Assembly (NCBI RefSeq): GCF_006739205.1
Contig: NZ_AP019720.1
Location: 124,001 to 188,000 of the forward strand
DNA: 64,000 bases
From: Streptococcus mutans
GTDB lineage: Bacteria > Bacillota > Bacilli > Lactobacillales > Streptococcaceae
Direction: 5' to 3'
The notes under the pieces were generated by a model. That model did no database searches. It saw nothing but the letters and a program-made list of their open reading frames with translations, and had not been told where the DNA came from. Of this stretch, positions 36,385 through 45,216 are shown one piece after another; the stretch's first letter is position 1, and each line of letters starts with the position of its first letter. The position numbers and the translations under genes are program-made.

Positions 36385-37114
36385 ATTTAATAAAGAACTT
36401 GATATGGCACTCAGAAGTTTTATCAAGGAGCCTGATAATTTTTTAAATAGTTTGACGCTTGTTAATAGTCTTCATTCTTTCCCTGTTTTGGCTAGTGATC
36501 AGCCTTATGCCATCGCCCTTGATGGTCAAAAAGTGACGCCAGTCTTTACAGATACGGAAGATTTGAAACTTTTTAAAGCACAGCAAACGAGTGCCAGAAA
36601 GCAAAATTGGGTAGAGCGTCCTAGTCTGGATATTTTAGAAGAAGTTATTGTCAATCGCTTGAATGGGATAGTCTATAATATTAAAAGAACAGGCGATTTT
36701 GGAAATTCCACGATTTTCAAAAGTAATGAATTGGTGCAATTTATCAATAATTACACTGTTATTCTCAACACTGTTTTTAATGAGACCAATCAAGAAGCTG
36801 ATATCTTAGATAAATATTATCTAGTACCAGCTTTCATTCATCCTAAAGATAATGATGATTTTGATAAGGGCTTTCCTACTATGTCAAATTCAGATGGAGA
36901 AAGCTATGTTCCCATCTTTTCGAATTTGCCAAGTTTTGTTAAATGGTATCATGATAAAGAATTTGGTCTTCCTTTCAGAGAAGCACAAGGTGTTATTATG
37001 ACTTGGAAAATTGCCGATATTCAAGAATCAGAAACGAAAGCCTCAACGTTAGGAGTAGTCATTAATCCTTTTGATGACAAACAAATTGTTGTTGAATGGT
37101 CGGGTATGGAATAA
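36374..37114 (+). CDS. SseB-like protein of unknown function
   Basis: 246 residues, soluble, with an SseB-type N-terminal domain: [20 protein letters not shown] then [13 protein letters not shown] near residues 36-70, the pattern of this alpha/beta family. Start overlaps the pnp end, so translation is probably coupled. No catalytic motif is seen. Sits in the pnp-cysE-cysS-mrnC run, probably one transcript. Confidence 0.7.
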   Translation: MINKFNKELDMALRSFIKEPDNFLNSLTLVNSLHSFPVLASDQPYAIALDGQKVTPVFTDTEDLKLFKAQQTSARKQNWVERPSLDILEEVIVNRLNGIVYNIKRTGDFGNSTIFKSNELVQFINNYTVILNTVFNETNQEADILDKYYLVPAFIHPKDNDDFDKGFPTMSNSDGESYVPIFSNLPSFVKWYHDKEFGLPFREAQGVIMTWKIADIQESETKASTLGVVINPFDDKQIVVEWSGME

Positions 37115-37124
37115 AGGAGATATT

Positions 37125-37742
37125 ATGGGTTGGTGGAAAGAAACCATTGATATTGTTAAAGAAAAAGATCCCGCAGCACGGACGGCGCTAGAGGTTCTTT
37201 TGACTTACCCAGGTGTTAAGGCTTTAGCTGCTCATTGCTTATCTCATTTTTTGTGGACACACCATTGTAAATTGTTGGCTCGGATGCATAGTCAGTTTTG
37301 GCGTTTTTGGACACAAATTGAGATTCATCCAGGTGCTGAAATTGCAGAAGGCGTCTTTATTGATCACGGTTCAGGTTTAGTTATTGGTGAGACTGCCATC
37401 GTAGAAAAAGGGGTCATGCTTTATCATGGTGTGACACTTGGTGGTACGGGTAAAGAGACTGGAAAACGGCATCCAACGATTCGTCAAGGAGCTCTTATTT
37501 CTGCACATTCACAAGTTATTGGTCCGGTTGAGGTTGGTCCGGGCGCTAAGGTGGGTGCAGGTGCAGTCGTTGTTTCGGATGTTCCAGCAGACGTCACTGT
37601 GGTTGGTGTTCCAGCCAAGGTGGTTCGTATTCATGGTCAAAAAGATGAAACAGCTATCCATGAAATCGAAGAGAACCGTGAATATTACCTCAAAAAACTA
37701 GAAGAAGCTAAGGAAGCTAGTTTTCACTCGTCCGGGCTGTGA
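37125..37742 (+). CDS. cysE: Serine O-acetyltransferase
   Basis: First step of cysteine synthesis: serine plus acetyl-CoA gives O-acetylserine. 205 residues, with the N-terminal helices and a left-handed beta-helix: GAEIAEGVFIDHGSGLVIGE near 69-88 and GGTGKETGKRHPTI near 106-119. AAAGGAGAT precedes ATG 37125. Ten bases after the SseB-like gene. cysS follows, pairing cysteine synthesis with its tRNA charging, as in many Firmicutes. Confidence 0.96.
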   Translation: MGWWKETIDIVKEKDPAARTALEVLLTYPGVKALAAHCLSHFLWTHHCKLLARMHSQFWRFWTQIEIHPGAEIAEGVFIDHGSGLVIGETAIVEKGVMLYHGVTLGGTGKETGKRHPTIRQGALISAHSQVIGPVEVGPGAKVGAGAVVVSDVPADVTVVGVPAKVVRIHGQKDETAIHEIEENREYYLKKLEEAKEASFHSSGL

Positions 37743-37815
37743 TAGTCTTACTTGGCTGGTTGTACTTTTTACCAAAGAAAAAAGACTCCTAAAAAATGAT
37801 TGGAGAATAGAATAT

Positions 37816-39159
37816 ATGATAAAAATTTATGACACTTTGACACGCAGTCTGCGTGAATTTGTTCCAATTCATGAAAATACAGTTAATATGTATGTCTGCG
37901 GACCAACTGTTTATAATTATATTCATGTAGGCAATGGACGTTCTGCTATCGCTTTTGATACAATTCGCCGCTATTTTGAATACCGTGGATACACTGTCAA
38001 TTATATTTCCAATTTTACAGATGTTGATGATAAGATCATTAAGGCAGCTGCGAAAGCTGGTATGACTACCAAAGCGTTATCTGATAAGTTTATTGCAGCT
38101 TTTAAGGAAGATGTTGCTGCTCTTGGTGTTAAACCTGCGACTGAGAATCCTCGTGTTATTGATTACATGCAGGACATTATTGATTTTGTCCAAATTTTAG
38201 TTGACAAAGGCTTTGCTTATGAATCATCAGGAGATGTTTATTTCCGTGTTCGTAAATCTGATAATTATGCTGCTTTGGCCAATAAGACTTTGGAAGAATT
38301 AGAGATTGGTGCCAGCGGTCGAGTGGATGCTGAAAGTGATTGCAAAGAAGATCCTTTAGACTTCGCTCTTTGGAAGGCAGCTAAGGAAGGTGAAATTGCT
38401 TGGGACAGTCCTTGGGGAGCTGGTCGTCCGGGCTGGCACATTGAATGTTCAGTGATGGCAACAACCATTTTAGGAGATACTATTGATATCCACGGTGGCG
38501 GTGCTGACTTAGAATTTCCTCATCATACTAATGAAATTGCTCAATCAGAAGCTAAAACGGGGAAAAAATTTGCCAATTACTGGATGCATAATGGCTTTGT
38601 TAATATTGACAATGAGAAAATGTCCAAATCGTTAGGTAATTTTATCACTGTTCACGATGCTCTCAAGACAATGGATGGACAGGTTTTACGTTTCTTCTTT
38701 GCAACTCAGCATTATCGTAAGCCTTTTAATTTTACAGAAAAAGCTATTCGTGATGCTGAAATCAACCTTAAATATTTGAAAAATACCTATGAACAGCCTT
38801 TTACAGCTACTGTAGATGAGGCTACATTTACCAGATTTTTGGAAAAATTTCAAGCAGCTATGGATGAGGACTTCAATACAGCCAATGGCATTACAGTTGT
38901 TTTTGAATTGGCTAAATGGATTAATTCAGGTCATTATAATCAAACTGTGAAAGATAAATTTGCAGAAATTCTTCAAATTTTCGGTGTTGTTTTTAAAGAA
39001 GAGGTTCTGGATGCTGAGATTGAAAAATTGATTGAGGAACGCCAAAAAGCGCGTGCAGCACGAGATTTTACTAAAGCTGATGCCATTCGTGATGACTTAG
39101 CTGCGCAGGGTATCAAGCTTTTGGATACCAAGGATGGTGTGAGGTGGATGCGTGACTAG
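37816..39159 (+). CDS. cysS: Cysteinyl-tRNA synthetase
   Basis: 447 residues, class I synthetase. The HIGH motif is HVGNGRS near residue 37, zinc ligands lie in YVCGPTVY (Cys28) and WHIECS plus the HHTNE region, and KMSKSLGN is near 270. TTGGAGAAT precedes the ATG. The last 8 bases overlap mrnC. Confidence 0.97.
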   Translation: MIKIYDTLTRSLREFVPIHENTVNMYVCGPTVYNYIHVGNGRSAIAFDTIRRYFEYRGYTVNYISNFTDVDDKIIKAAAKAGMTTKALSDKFIAAFKEDVAALGVKPATENPRVIDYMQDIIDFVQILVDKGFAYESSGDVYFRVRKSDNYAALANKTLEELEIGASGRVDAESDCKEDPLDFALWKAAKEGEIAWDSPWGAGRPGWHIECSVMATTILGDTIDIHGGGADLEFPHHTNEIAQSEAKTGKKFANYWMHNGFVNIDNEKMSKSLGNFITVHDALKTMDGQVLRFFFATQHYRKPFNFTEKAIRDAEINLKYLKNTYEQPFTATVDEATFTRFLEKFQAAMDEDFNTANGITVVFELAKWINSGHYNQTVKDKFAEILQIFGVVFKEEVLDAEIEKLIEERQKARAARDFTKADAIRDDLAAQGIKLLDTKDGVRWMRD

Positions 39160-39571
39160 GTCAGTTGACGTTAATCTTATCAACGGAATCGCCCTTGCTT
39201 TTGAGGGTGATGCCATTTATTCTACTTACATTCGGAAACATCTGATTTTTCAAGGTTTGACAAAGCCTAATCAGCTGCATCGCAAAACGACTCGTTATGT
39301 GTCAGCCAAGGCACAGGCTATGTTGATAACTAAGATGTTAGAAGCGCAGCTTTTGAGCGAAAAAGAAGAAGATATTTACCGTCGCGGACGCAATGCCAAC
39401 AGCCATACCAAGGCCAAAAATACAGATGTTGTCACATACAAGATGTCAACAGGATTTGAGGCAGTTATGGGTTATCTCCATATGACCGAGCAAATTAAGC
39501 GGCTGGAAGAGCTGATTGACTGGTGTATTCAGACAGTTGAAAATGAATATAGTGAATTGAATAAAGGTTAG
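39152..39571 (+). CDS. mrnC: Mini-ribonuclease 3
   Basis: 139 residues: an RNase III catalytic domain with no dsRNA-binding domain. It matures 23S rRNA ends in Firmicutes. The signature stretch LAFEGDAIYSTYIRKHLI near residues 15-32 carries the catalytic Glu/Asp. It overlaps cysS by 8 bases, the conserved cysS-mrnC arrangement. Confidence 0.93.
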   Translation: MTRSVDVNLINGIALAFEGDAIYSTYIRKHLIFQGLTKPNQLHRKTTRYVSAKAQAMLITKMLEAQLLSEKEEDIYRRGRNANSHTKAKNTDVVTYKMSTGFEAVMGYLHMTEQIKRLEELIDWCIQTVENEYSELNKG

Positions 39572-39660
39572 GACATCGTTATCGTTAAGTCGCTTTGATG
39601 AACTCCAGCTCTATTCTTCTGCTTCTCTTGCCTTGTCTTATCCTTTTTTAAATCCACTAT

Positions 39661-39690
39661 AAAAACAGTTTTCAATGAAGGCTGTTTTTT
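39661..39690 (+). terminator. Terminator of the pnp-mrnC transcript
   Basis: AAAAACAG with CTGTTTTT, stem extended inward by wobble pairs, ending in six T. Confidence 0.8.
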
Positions 39691-39696
39691 TACCAC

Positions 39697-39727
39697 TTGA
39701 CTATGACCTTACGTTATCCTTTATACT
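39697..39727 (+). promoter_or_regulatory. MerR-type promoter with 19-bp spacer
   Basis: TTGACT (39697-39702) and TATACT (39722-39727) are 19 bp apart, the over-long spacer typical of promoters opened by MerR activators. The spacer contains ACCTTACGTTA, like known MerR-family dyad arms. The MerR gene is in the operon. Confidence 0.75.
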
Positions 39728-39749
39728 GTCAGTATAGGAGGAAAACACA

Positions 39750-40655
39750 ATGACCATTCGTATCATTCACTCAGATAAAATTTACCGTGAGTTGCTGAAA
39801 ATGCCTGTAGCCAAAAGAAGGGCTTATTTTAAAGAACAAGTTCTGGCGCCTTTTAAGCCCAAATTTTACAAACAGAATATTCCTTACGAGGCAAAGCAGG
39901 CGGACGGTTTTGACATCATGATGCTGCTTTCTTGGATGCATCTCATGCCTGAAACGCTGACGGATCAGCACCAAGCCTTCATTGACTGTTTAGATGATGG
40001 CTTTTGGAAAAGATGTGACCAAGCCATTCAAGATAGTCTAGCAAGGTTTAGTTCTTTCCAGCTGCCAGTTCAAGATTATACTTTTACAGCTTTATTGGCC
40101 AATCCAGCTGCCCCCATGTTGCAAATCAATGATGGTTACAGCGGAGATGGTGGTATTCCAGGTTATATTTTCTTATCTTTGGTGCCCCATTTGGATACCT
40201 TAAACCGTGTCCAATTTGCGCTGGCTCACGAGATCAATCATAATGTTCGCTATCAATTTATTGATTGGGACGGTGGTTCTCTGAAGGAGATGATTGTAGC
40301 TGAAGGTTTAGCAGAGAATTTCGCTGTACAGCTGTATGGTAAGGAAAAGCTGGGTCCTTGGGTAAGCAAGACAGACTTGGAGACGCTCAATCAGCTGGTT
40401 AAGCCTTTCTTACGTGAACATCTTGATGTAAGGGGAATGCAGAAAATCACTGCTTATCTCTATGGCGATAAAATTGCTGCCATGATGGGTCAGGACGGAG
40501 TTGGCATGCCTTATTGTGCGGGTTACGCCTGTGGCTATTATCTGGTAAAATACTACTTAGAAAAAACGGGTCAAACAATTGAAGAAGCAACGTTTTTGCC
40601 AGCTTCAGAAATCTTAGCGGAGGCGGATGAATTTTGGACAGAGACTACACACTAA
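39750..40655 (+). CDS. DUF2268 putative zinc-dependent protease
   Basis: 301 residues with a zincin motif, LAHEINHNVRYQF: H160, E161, H164. The downstream Glu in MIVAEGLAENFAVQLYG is probably the third metal ligand. This is the DUF2268 pattern of predicted Zn proteases. No signal peptide, so it acts in the cytoplasm or on imported substrates. AGGAGG precedes the ATG. It shares a MerR-type promoter with the overlapping regulator gene, so it should be induced by that regulator's ligand. Confidence 0.8.
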   Translation: MTIRIIHSDKIYRELLKMPVAKRRAYFKEQVLAPFKPKFYKQNIPYEAKQADGFDIMMLLSWMHLMPETLTDQHQAFIDCLDDGFWKRCDQAIQDSLARFSSFQLPVQDYTFTALLANPAAPMLQINDGYSGDGGIPGYIFLSLVPHLDTLNRVQFALAHEINHNVRYQFIDWDGGSLKEMIVAEGLAENFAVQLYGKEKLGPWVSKTDLETLNQLVKPFLREHLDVRGMQKITAYLYGDKIAAMMGQDGVGMPYCAGYACGYYLVKYYLEKTGQTIEEATFLPASEILAEADEFWTETTH

Positions 40656-41371
40656 AAGAAATCATGACCATTACTGGTCTAACCAAGCGAACATTGCATT
40701 ATTACGACCAAATCGGTCTCCTGCCAGCTAGGAAGTTAGCAAATGGCTACCGTCACTATAGTCAGCAGGATTTGATTGATTTGCAGCGCATCCTTTTTCT
40801 CAAAGCCTTGGATTTTTCTATTAAAGAAATCCAGTCCTTACTCAAGCTCAGTGATGAGGCTCTGCGTCCGATTTTAGAAGAGCAGCAGACACGCTTGGTT
40901 CAGAAAATTCAGGATTTGCAAAAAAAGAAGAAAGAACTGGAAAATTTTCTGGCTGGATCGCCGCTCATTACTTTGGATATTTTTGAAAAACCGTTGAACG
41001 ACCAATATCAAACAGAAGCAGAGCTTCGTTATGGGAAAACATCGGTCTACCAGACTTATCAAGACTATCGGGCACAGCTTGATTCTACTGAAAGAACTCA
41101 GTATGATACAAAAATGGAGCAGCAGTTTGACCAAGTTTTTCAAGAATTTAAACGAGTGAGTCATTTGCCGCTTTCTGCAACAGAAGTAGCGGCAGCTGTT
41201 GAACAGTGGAAATCGGCTTTCCTGATGATTGGTGATTTTTCAGATGAGGTTTTGGCTTATATTGCGAAATCTTATGTCTACGATTCGCGTTTTAAACAAT
41301 ATTTTTCTAAATATGGCAATTTTGACTTGACAAGATTTATAGCCGAAGCAGTCACTTATTATTTAACTTAG
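40634..41371 (+). CDS. MerR-family activator with TipAS-like ligand domain
   Basis: 245 residues. N-terminal MerR HTH (TLKEIMTITGLTKRTLHYYD, then GLLPARKLANGYRHYS), a long dimerisation helix near 85-115, and a C-terminal all-helical domain (FDQVFQEFKRVS ... YSKYGNFDLTRFIAEAV-like) of the TipAS type that binds antibiotics or peptides in relatives. It starts at TTG 40634, 22 bases inside the protease gene, so the two are coupled. It probably activates its own operon. Confidence 0.85.
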   Translation: MDRDYTLKEIMTITGLTKRTLHYYDQIGLLPARKLANGYRHYSQQDLIDLQRILFLKALDFSIKEIQSLLKLSDEALRPILEEQQTRLVQKIQDLQKKKKELENFLAGSPLITLDIFEKPLNDQYQTEAELRYGKTSVYQTYQDYRAQLDSTERTQYDTKMEQQFDQVFQEFKRVSHLPLSATEVAAAVEQWKSAFLMIGDFSDEVLAYIAKSYVYDSRFKQYFSKYGNFDLTRFIAEAVTYYLT

Positions 41372-41376
41372 ATAGT

Positions 41377-41410
41377 GTAAAAGGCAAAGGTAGATTTCTT
41401 TGCCTTTTAC
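41377..41410. terminator. Bidirectional terminator between MerR and BtrH-like genes
   Basis: 13-bp perfect stem (41377-41389 with 41398-41410), overlapping the stop codon of the minus-strand gene. Confidence 0.88.
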
Positions 41411-42399
41411 ATTTGTTTTATTGAATTGAGAAGTTGCATACCCTCTTTTTCCTGCAGTGAAAGATCCTTTAATAACTTAGAAGCTTCTAGAACATACTGT
41501 ATATCACCTGTTTTTCCAGTTTTTTCAAATAGAAGAACAAGCCGCGACCAGTTTTTAGCACTATCTTTAACAATCTCATAAGCTATTTTGATAGCAGAAT
41601 GTCCAGTCCATTCATAGGCTTCCTTCAAAAAGTCACGGTAAAAATTACGAAAGAGCGCTCCGCCAGTGCCCGCACTTTTCATCAGCAGAGCAGACATTGC
41701 AAATTCCTTTTGAATATCTTTAGATTGTTTAAACCATTTGATGATTTCTCTGCTTGCTTTTTCAATTCCTTTGTAACCCAAATTTTTAATAGGAGGGTTA
41801 AGATAAGTTTCGCTATTATGACAGACAGCTTTCAAAATAGCTGTCTCAATCGGAATCAAAGCAGTTTCTTTTTCAAAAATATAATACTTGTTTCGAGATG
41901 ACATGGGACCTTTTTCGTTTCTTGCTAAGGCTAGACTTTCAAGGGAAGTTATAGTTTTTGTTCCTTGCTGTTTAGTGTCAACAAGGTAAACCTTTTTATC
42001 ATCATAGCCAAGCATCGCAACATGATGAGCAGCAAAATGTATAGGATTTGAAAAATAATCCAAATGATAGCAGTCTAGTTTTAATCCTACAGCCTTATTG
42101 TTGTCAATCAGTGATTTTACGGTTTTCCAAGCTTTATTTTTTGAATTTGTTTCGTTCGTTATTAGCTTTATTCCAAGGTTTTTGCTTAAATTCACTGTCA
42201 GCAAATCAGGTTTAATTCGTCCGCCAATAAAAGGGAAATCAAGTGTTTTCATGTTGAAAATAGCAAACCCTAGTCCTTCGCCAAGTCCAAAAATCATCGG
42301 TTCACTGAGATAAATGCTTAGTTGAGTAAGCAGGGTGCCTATTGTTGTGCTTTCACAATGTTGTCCAATAAAGGGCTGGGTGTTTGTTATTACTGTCAT
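41407..42399 (-). CDS. BtrH-like acyl/peptide-handling protein (BtrH N-domain plus DUF4872)
   Basis: 330 residues. The N-terminal 140 residues resemble BtrH and C39-type papain folds: GQHCESTTIGTLLTQL with a Cys at residue 15, GLGEGLGFAIF near 38, and HHVAMLGYDDKKVYLVD near 128 carrying the His and Asp. The C-terminal part (from about 190) matches DUF4872: GYKGIEKASREIIKWFKQ and GTGGALFRNFYRDFLKEA. BtrH transfers an acyl group in butirosin synthesis, but here no antibiotic cluster is present. Role unknown. Lone gene. Confidence 0.7.
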   Translation of the reverse strand: MTVITNTQPFIGQHCESTTIGTLLTQLSIYLSEPMIFGLGEGLGFAIFNMKTLDFPFIGGRIKPDLLTVNLSKNLGIKLITNETNSKNKAWKTVKSLIDNNKAVGLKLDCYHLDYFSNPIHFAAHHVAMLGYDDKKVYLVDTKQQGTKTITSLESLALARNEKGPMSSRNKYYIFEKETALIPIETAILKAVCHNSETYLNPPIKNLGYKGIEKASREIIKWFKQSKDIQKEFAMSALLMKSAGTGGALFRNFYRDFLKEAYEWTGHSAIKIAYEIVKDSAKNWSRLVLLFEKTGKTGDIQYVLEASKLLKDLSLQEKEGMQLLNSIKQM

Positions 42400-42587
42400 G
42401 GCTAATTCCTTAGTGTTAGTCGTTTTTTCTTAATAGGATATTGAAGTATGGTTTTCAGTTGAACTATTCTGATTTAGAAATGAGGCAAAGAATTCCTCTT
42501 CCCAGAAAATGGGAAACTGATCGACGACGTTTGTTTAAGTGATGTTAATTTTTCCAACGCTAGATTGGATTCAATAAGGTTTTCTAA

Positions 42588-43142
42588 CTAAATTTTCTTT
42601 TTCTGCTTTTCATACTGACTTTTTGCAAACCCCATTTTCTTTAATTCCTGATTGAGCCAGTCTTTCTCAGCTTTTAGCAGCGTTTGGCTAAGGCTGAAAA
42701 GTTGCTGGGCAACAGCTGTATCGTTATGGTTACCTTTCTGTTTGTTTTGCATGTCCTTGAGGTCTTTTTCAAGAATTTATTTTCGTTTGGAAAAGGCTGC
42801 GCACAGTTCATTGTCATTCAAAAGATAACTTGTTGCAAGCCCCGTCATTAAGTGAGCATTAGCCGGTCTGCGTTCGCTGATAAGCTTTTGCGTAGCTGCC
42901 TTTAGAGTTTCCCGACCTTCTTGGGTTATTCGATAATCTTTTTTCTCCTTTCCCTTACTGACAGTACTGACGGTTAATCTTTTTTTCTCTAGTTTATCAA
43001 GAGTATAATAAATAGATGAGAAACCAACATCCGTCCACTTGCGCATGTCGCGTTCTTTAATAATTTGTTCAATGTGATAACCATGTTGCGGTCCCTCGGC
43101 TAAAATACCAAGTATCAACTGTTCGGTCAGTGAAATAGTCAT
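42588..43142 (-). pseudogene. PadR-family regulator with an in-frame stop
   Basis: The HTH part is intact: EQLILGILAEGPQHGYHIEQ near residues 6-25, then GFSSIYYTLDKLEKKRL and KDYRITQEGRETL. After codon 121 comes a TAA (42777-42779), but the same frame goes straight on with ILEKDLKDMQNKQKG ... LLKAEKDWLNQELKKMGF, a typical PadR C-terminal coiled coil, to a TAG at 42588-42590. The whole length, 184 codons, is normal for the family. Either a truncated but DNA-binding protein is made, or the gene is dead. Confidence 0.75.
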
Positions 43143-43155
43143 AGCAGTCTCCTTA

Positions 43156-43200
43156 TATTCTATCTCTAGAATATTTCTATTCTATTACTAGAATAGAAAT
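43156..43200. promoter_or_regulatory. Two identical tandem operators before the PadR gene
   Basis: TATTCTA-N4-TAGAATA occurs twice: 43156-43173 and inside 43173-43200, where the arms extend to 12 bp perfect. The centres are 22 bp apart, two helical turns. The rest of the 312-base gap is AT-rich with the rlmB promoter. Confidence 0.75.
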
Positions 43201-43442
43201 TTGTCAAATTTTAATTATTTATTGCCTATGTCTAATGGGAGGATTATTATTTTTAAGCCATTTAATTTATGAGCCGATCTCCATTAAGAATTCCGATATG
43301 GCAAGCTTAATTGATGTTTTCCTAACTGTAGAGCTATTTTGTCAATATACACTTTTAAATTGAAAATGGTTTGTATATAAACGTATCATCATTGAGGTAG
43401 CTAAGAAAATCAAGTTTTTTTCGCAAGAATAATTTTTCATGC

Positions 43443-43448
43443 TATAAT
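43443..43448 (+). promoter_or_regulatory. -10 box of rlmB, seven bases from the start codon
   Basis: TATAAT at 43443-43448 with TTCGCA 17 bp upstream (43420-43425). Transcription would begin at about 43455, the A of the start codon. Confidence 0.6.
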
Positions 43449-43454
43449 GGCATT

Positions 43455-44201
43455 ATGAGATATAAAGACTTTACAGAAAATACCGATATTGTCTATGGCG
43501 TTCATGCTGTCATAGAAAGCCTTCAGGCTAATACGGGCCATAAACTCTATATCCAAAATGACTTACGTGGTAAAAATGTTGATAAAATAAAGGATCTAGC
43601 CGCAGAGAAGAAAGTTCCTATCTCTTGGACGCCCAAGAAAACTTTGTCTGATATGACAAAAGGAGCCGTTCATCAGGGCTTTATCTTACATGTGTCAGCC
43701 TTTGCTTATACAGAATTTGAAATGCTTTTAAAAAAAGCAGAGCGAGAAGATAATCCTTTGCTTCTTATCTTAGACGAGCTTAATGATCCTCATAATTTTG
43801 GTTCAATTTTGCGTACAGCTGATGCAACCAATGTGACTGGAATTATTATTCCCAAACACCGTGCGGTCGGTGTGACACCTGTTGTTGCTAAAACATCAAC
43901 GGGTGCAGTGGAACATATCCCCATTGCTCGTGTGACCAATCTTGGCCAAGCCCTTGATAAGTTGAAAGCAGCTGGTTTTTGGATTTTTGGGACAGATATG
44001 AATGGGACACCTTCAACTCAGTGGAACACTTCTGGGAAGTTAGCTTTGATTATTGGCAATGAAGGACGAGGTATTTCTCACAATATCAAAAAGCAGGTTG
44101 ATGAAATGGTGACGATTCCTATGAATGGACACGTTCAAAGTCTCAATGCTAGTGTAGCAGCTGCTATTCTCATGTATGAAGTTTTTAGAAATCGAAAGTA
44201 A
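43455..44201 (+). CDS. rlmB: 23S rRNA (guanosine-2'-O)-methyltransferase, TrmH/RlmB family
   Basis: 248 residues: an N-terminal rRNA-binding domain (DIVYGVHAVIESLQA) and a SPOUT knot domain with LILDELNDPHNFGSILRTAD near 106-125, IIGNEGRGIS near 196 and IPMNGHVQSLNASVAAAILM near 223-242. This is the RlmB group that methylates G2251. No ribosome site is visible, and the -10 box is seven bases from the ATG, so the mRNA may be leaderless. Followed closely by the DegV gene. Confidence 0.92.
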   Translation: MRYKDFTENTDIVYGVHAVIESLQANTGHKLYIQNDLRGKNVDKIKDLAAEKKVPISWTPKKTLSDMTKGAVHQGFILHVSAFAYTEFEMLLKKAEREDNPLLLILDELNDPHNFGSILRTADATNVTGIIIPKHRAVGVTPVVAKTSTGAVEHIPIARVTNLGQALDKLKAAGFWIFGTDMNGTPSTQWNTSGKLALIIGNEGRGISHNIKKQVDEMVTIPMNGHVQSLNASVAAAILMYEVFRNRK

Positions 44202-44224
44202 TGATCTAGAAAAAGGAGATAAAA

Positions 44225-45085
44225 ATGACTTTTAAAATTTTGACCGATTCAACTGCTGATTTGCCAGAAAGCTGGACACAAGAAAATGATGTCCAAGTGC
44301 TTGGTTTAACTGTCCAATTAGATGGTATCACTTATGAAACAGTAGGTCCCGATCGGCTAACAAGCAAGGTGTTGTTAGAAAAAATCGCTGCTGGCAGTAA
44401 ACCAACGACGAGTCAAGTGAATGTTGGACAGTTTGAATCTTATTTTCGTCAATCCGCTGAAAATGGACAAGAAGTGCTTTACATCGCTTTTTCATCTGTT
44501 TTATCAGGAACTTATCAGTCTGCTGTTATGGCTAGAGATATTGTTTTAGAAGAGTATCCACAAGCAAGCATTGAAATTGTTGATACTTTAGCAGCAGCTG
44601 GTGGAGAGGGCTACTTAGCAATGCTGGCAGCTCAAGCCCGCGAAGAAGGAAAATCTCTTAAGAAAACCAAAGAATTGATTCTTGATGTAGGACCACGCTT
44701 GCGAACTTTCTTCTTAGTGGACAATCTTTACCACTTGATGCGAGGGGGCAGACTCTCAAAGACCTCAGCAATCGTAGGAAGTTTGGTTAATATCAAGCCT
44801 CTACTGTGGTTGGATGCCAGTGGGAAATTAGTTCCCCTTGCCAAATTACGCGGTCGTAAAAAAGGAATGAAAGAAATGCTTAAACGGGCAACAGCTGATG
44901 TGGCTCATGATACGGCTGTTGTGGCCTATGCCAATGATAGTGAAGCTGCTGAAAATTTAAAAGAGCAATTATTGGCAAATGAAAAAATAAAAAATGTAGT
45001 CACACTACCTTTAGGCCCTGTCATTTCAACACATGTAGGACCAAATACTTTAGCAGTCTTTACCATCGGTAAAGAAGCCAGATAA
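44225..45085 (+). CDS. DegV-family fatty acid-binding protein
   Basis: 286 residues. DegV/FakB proteins hold a fatty acid for phosphorylation by FakA. Start [14 protein letters not shown] is the family signature, with [14 protein letters not shown] near 93 and a C-terminal [17 protein letters not shown] near 265. AAAAGGAG precedes the ATG. 23 bases after rlmB, likely the same transcript. Which lipid it binds is not known. Confidence 0.92.
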   Translation: MTFKILTDSTADLPESWTQENDVQVLGLTVQLDGITYETVGPDRLTSKVLLEKIAAGSKPTTSQVNVGQFESYFRQSAENGQEVLYIAFSSVLSGTYQSAVMARDIVLEEYPQASIEIVDTLAAAGGEGYLAMLAAQAREEGKSLKKTKELILDVGPRLRTFFLVDNLYHLMRGGRLSKTSAIVGSLVNIKPLLWLDASGKLVPLAKLRGRKKGMKEMLKRATADVAHDTAVVAYANDSEAAENLKEQLLANEKIKNVVTLPLGPVISTHVGPNTLAVFTIGKEAR

Positions 45086-45091
45086 AGAGAG

Positions 45092-45124
45092 AAATCAGAT
45101 AAGTTAGTTTATCTGATTTTATTT
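45092..45124 (+). terminator. Terminator after the DegV gene
   Basis: 11-bp perfect stem (45092-45102 with 45109-45119), six-base loop, T-rich tail. Confidence 0.9.
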
Positions 45125-45142
45125 TTCAAAAATATTTTAGAT

Positions 45143-45176
45143 ATTTTGTAAAATATATTTGACAAAATGCTATAAT
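45143..45176 (+). promoter_or_regulatory. Promoter and 26-bp inverted repeat of the DERQ/XRE operon
   Basis: ATTTTGT-n-AAATATATTT-n-ACAAAAT (45143-45168) is symmetric except for one base pair. TATAAT follows at 45171-45176. The only promoter of the operon, so its XRE protein is the likely ligand. Confidence 0.7.
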
Positions 45177-45216
45177 TGAAGTATGATAAAGATGAAAAGG
45201 AAAGGAAGTGTCTCTT

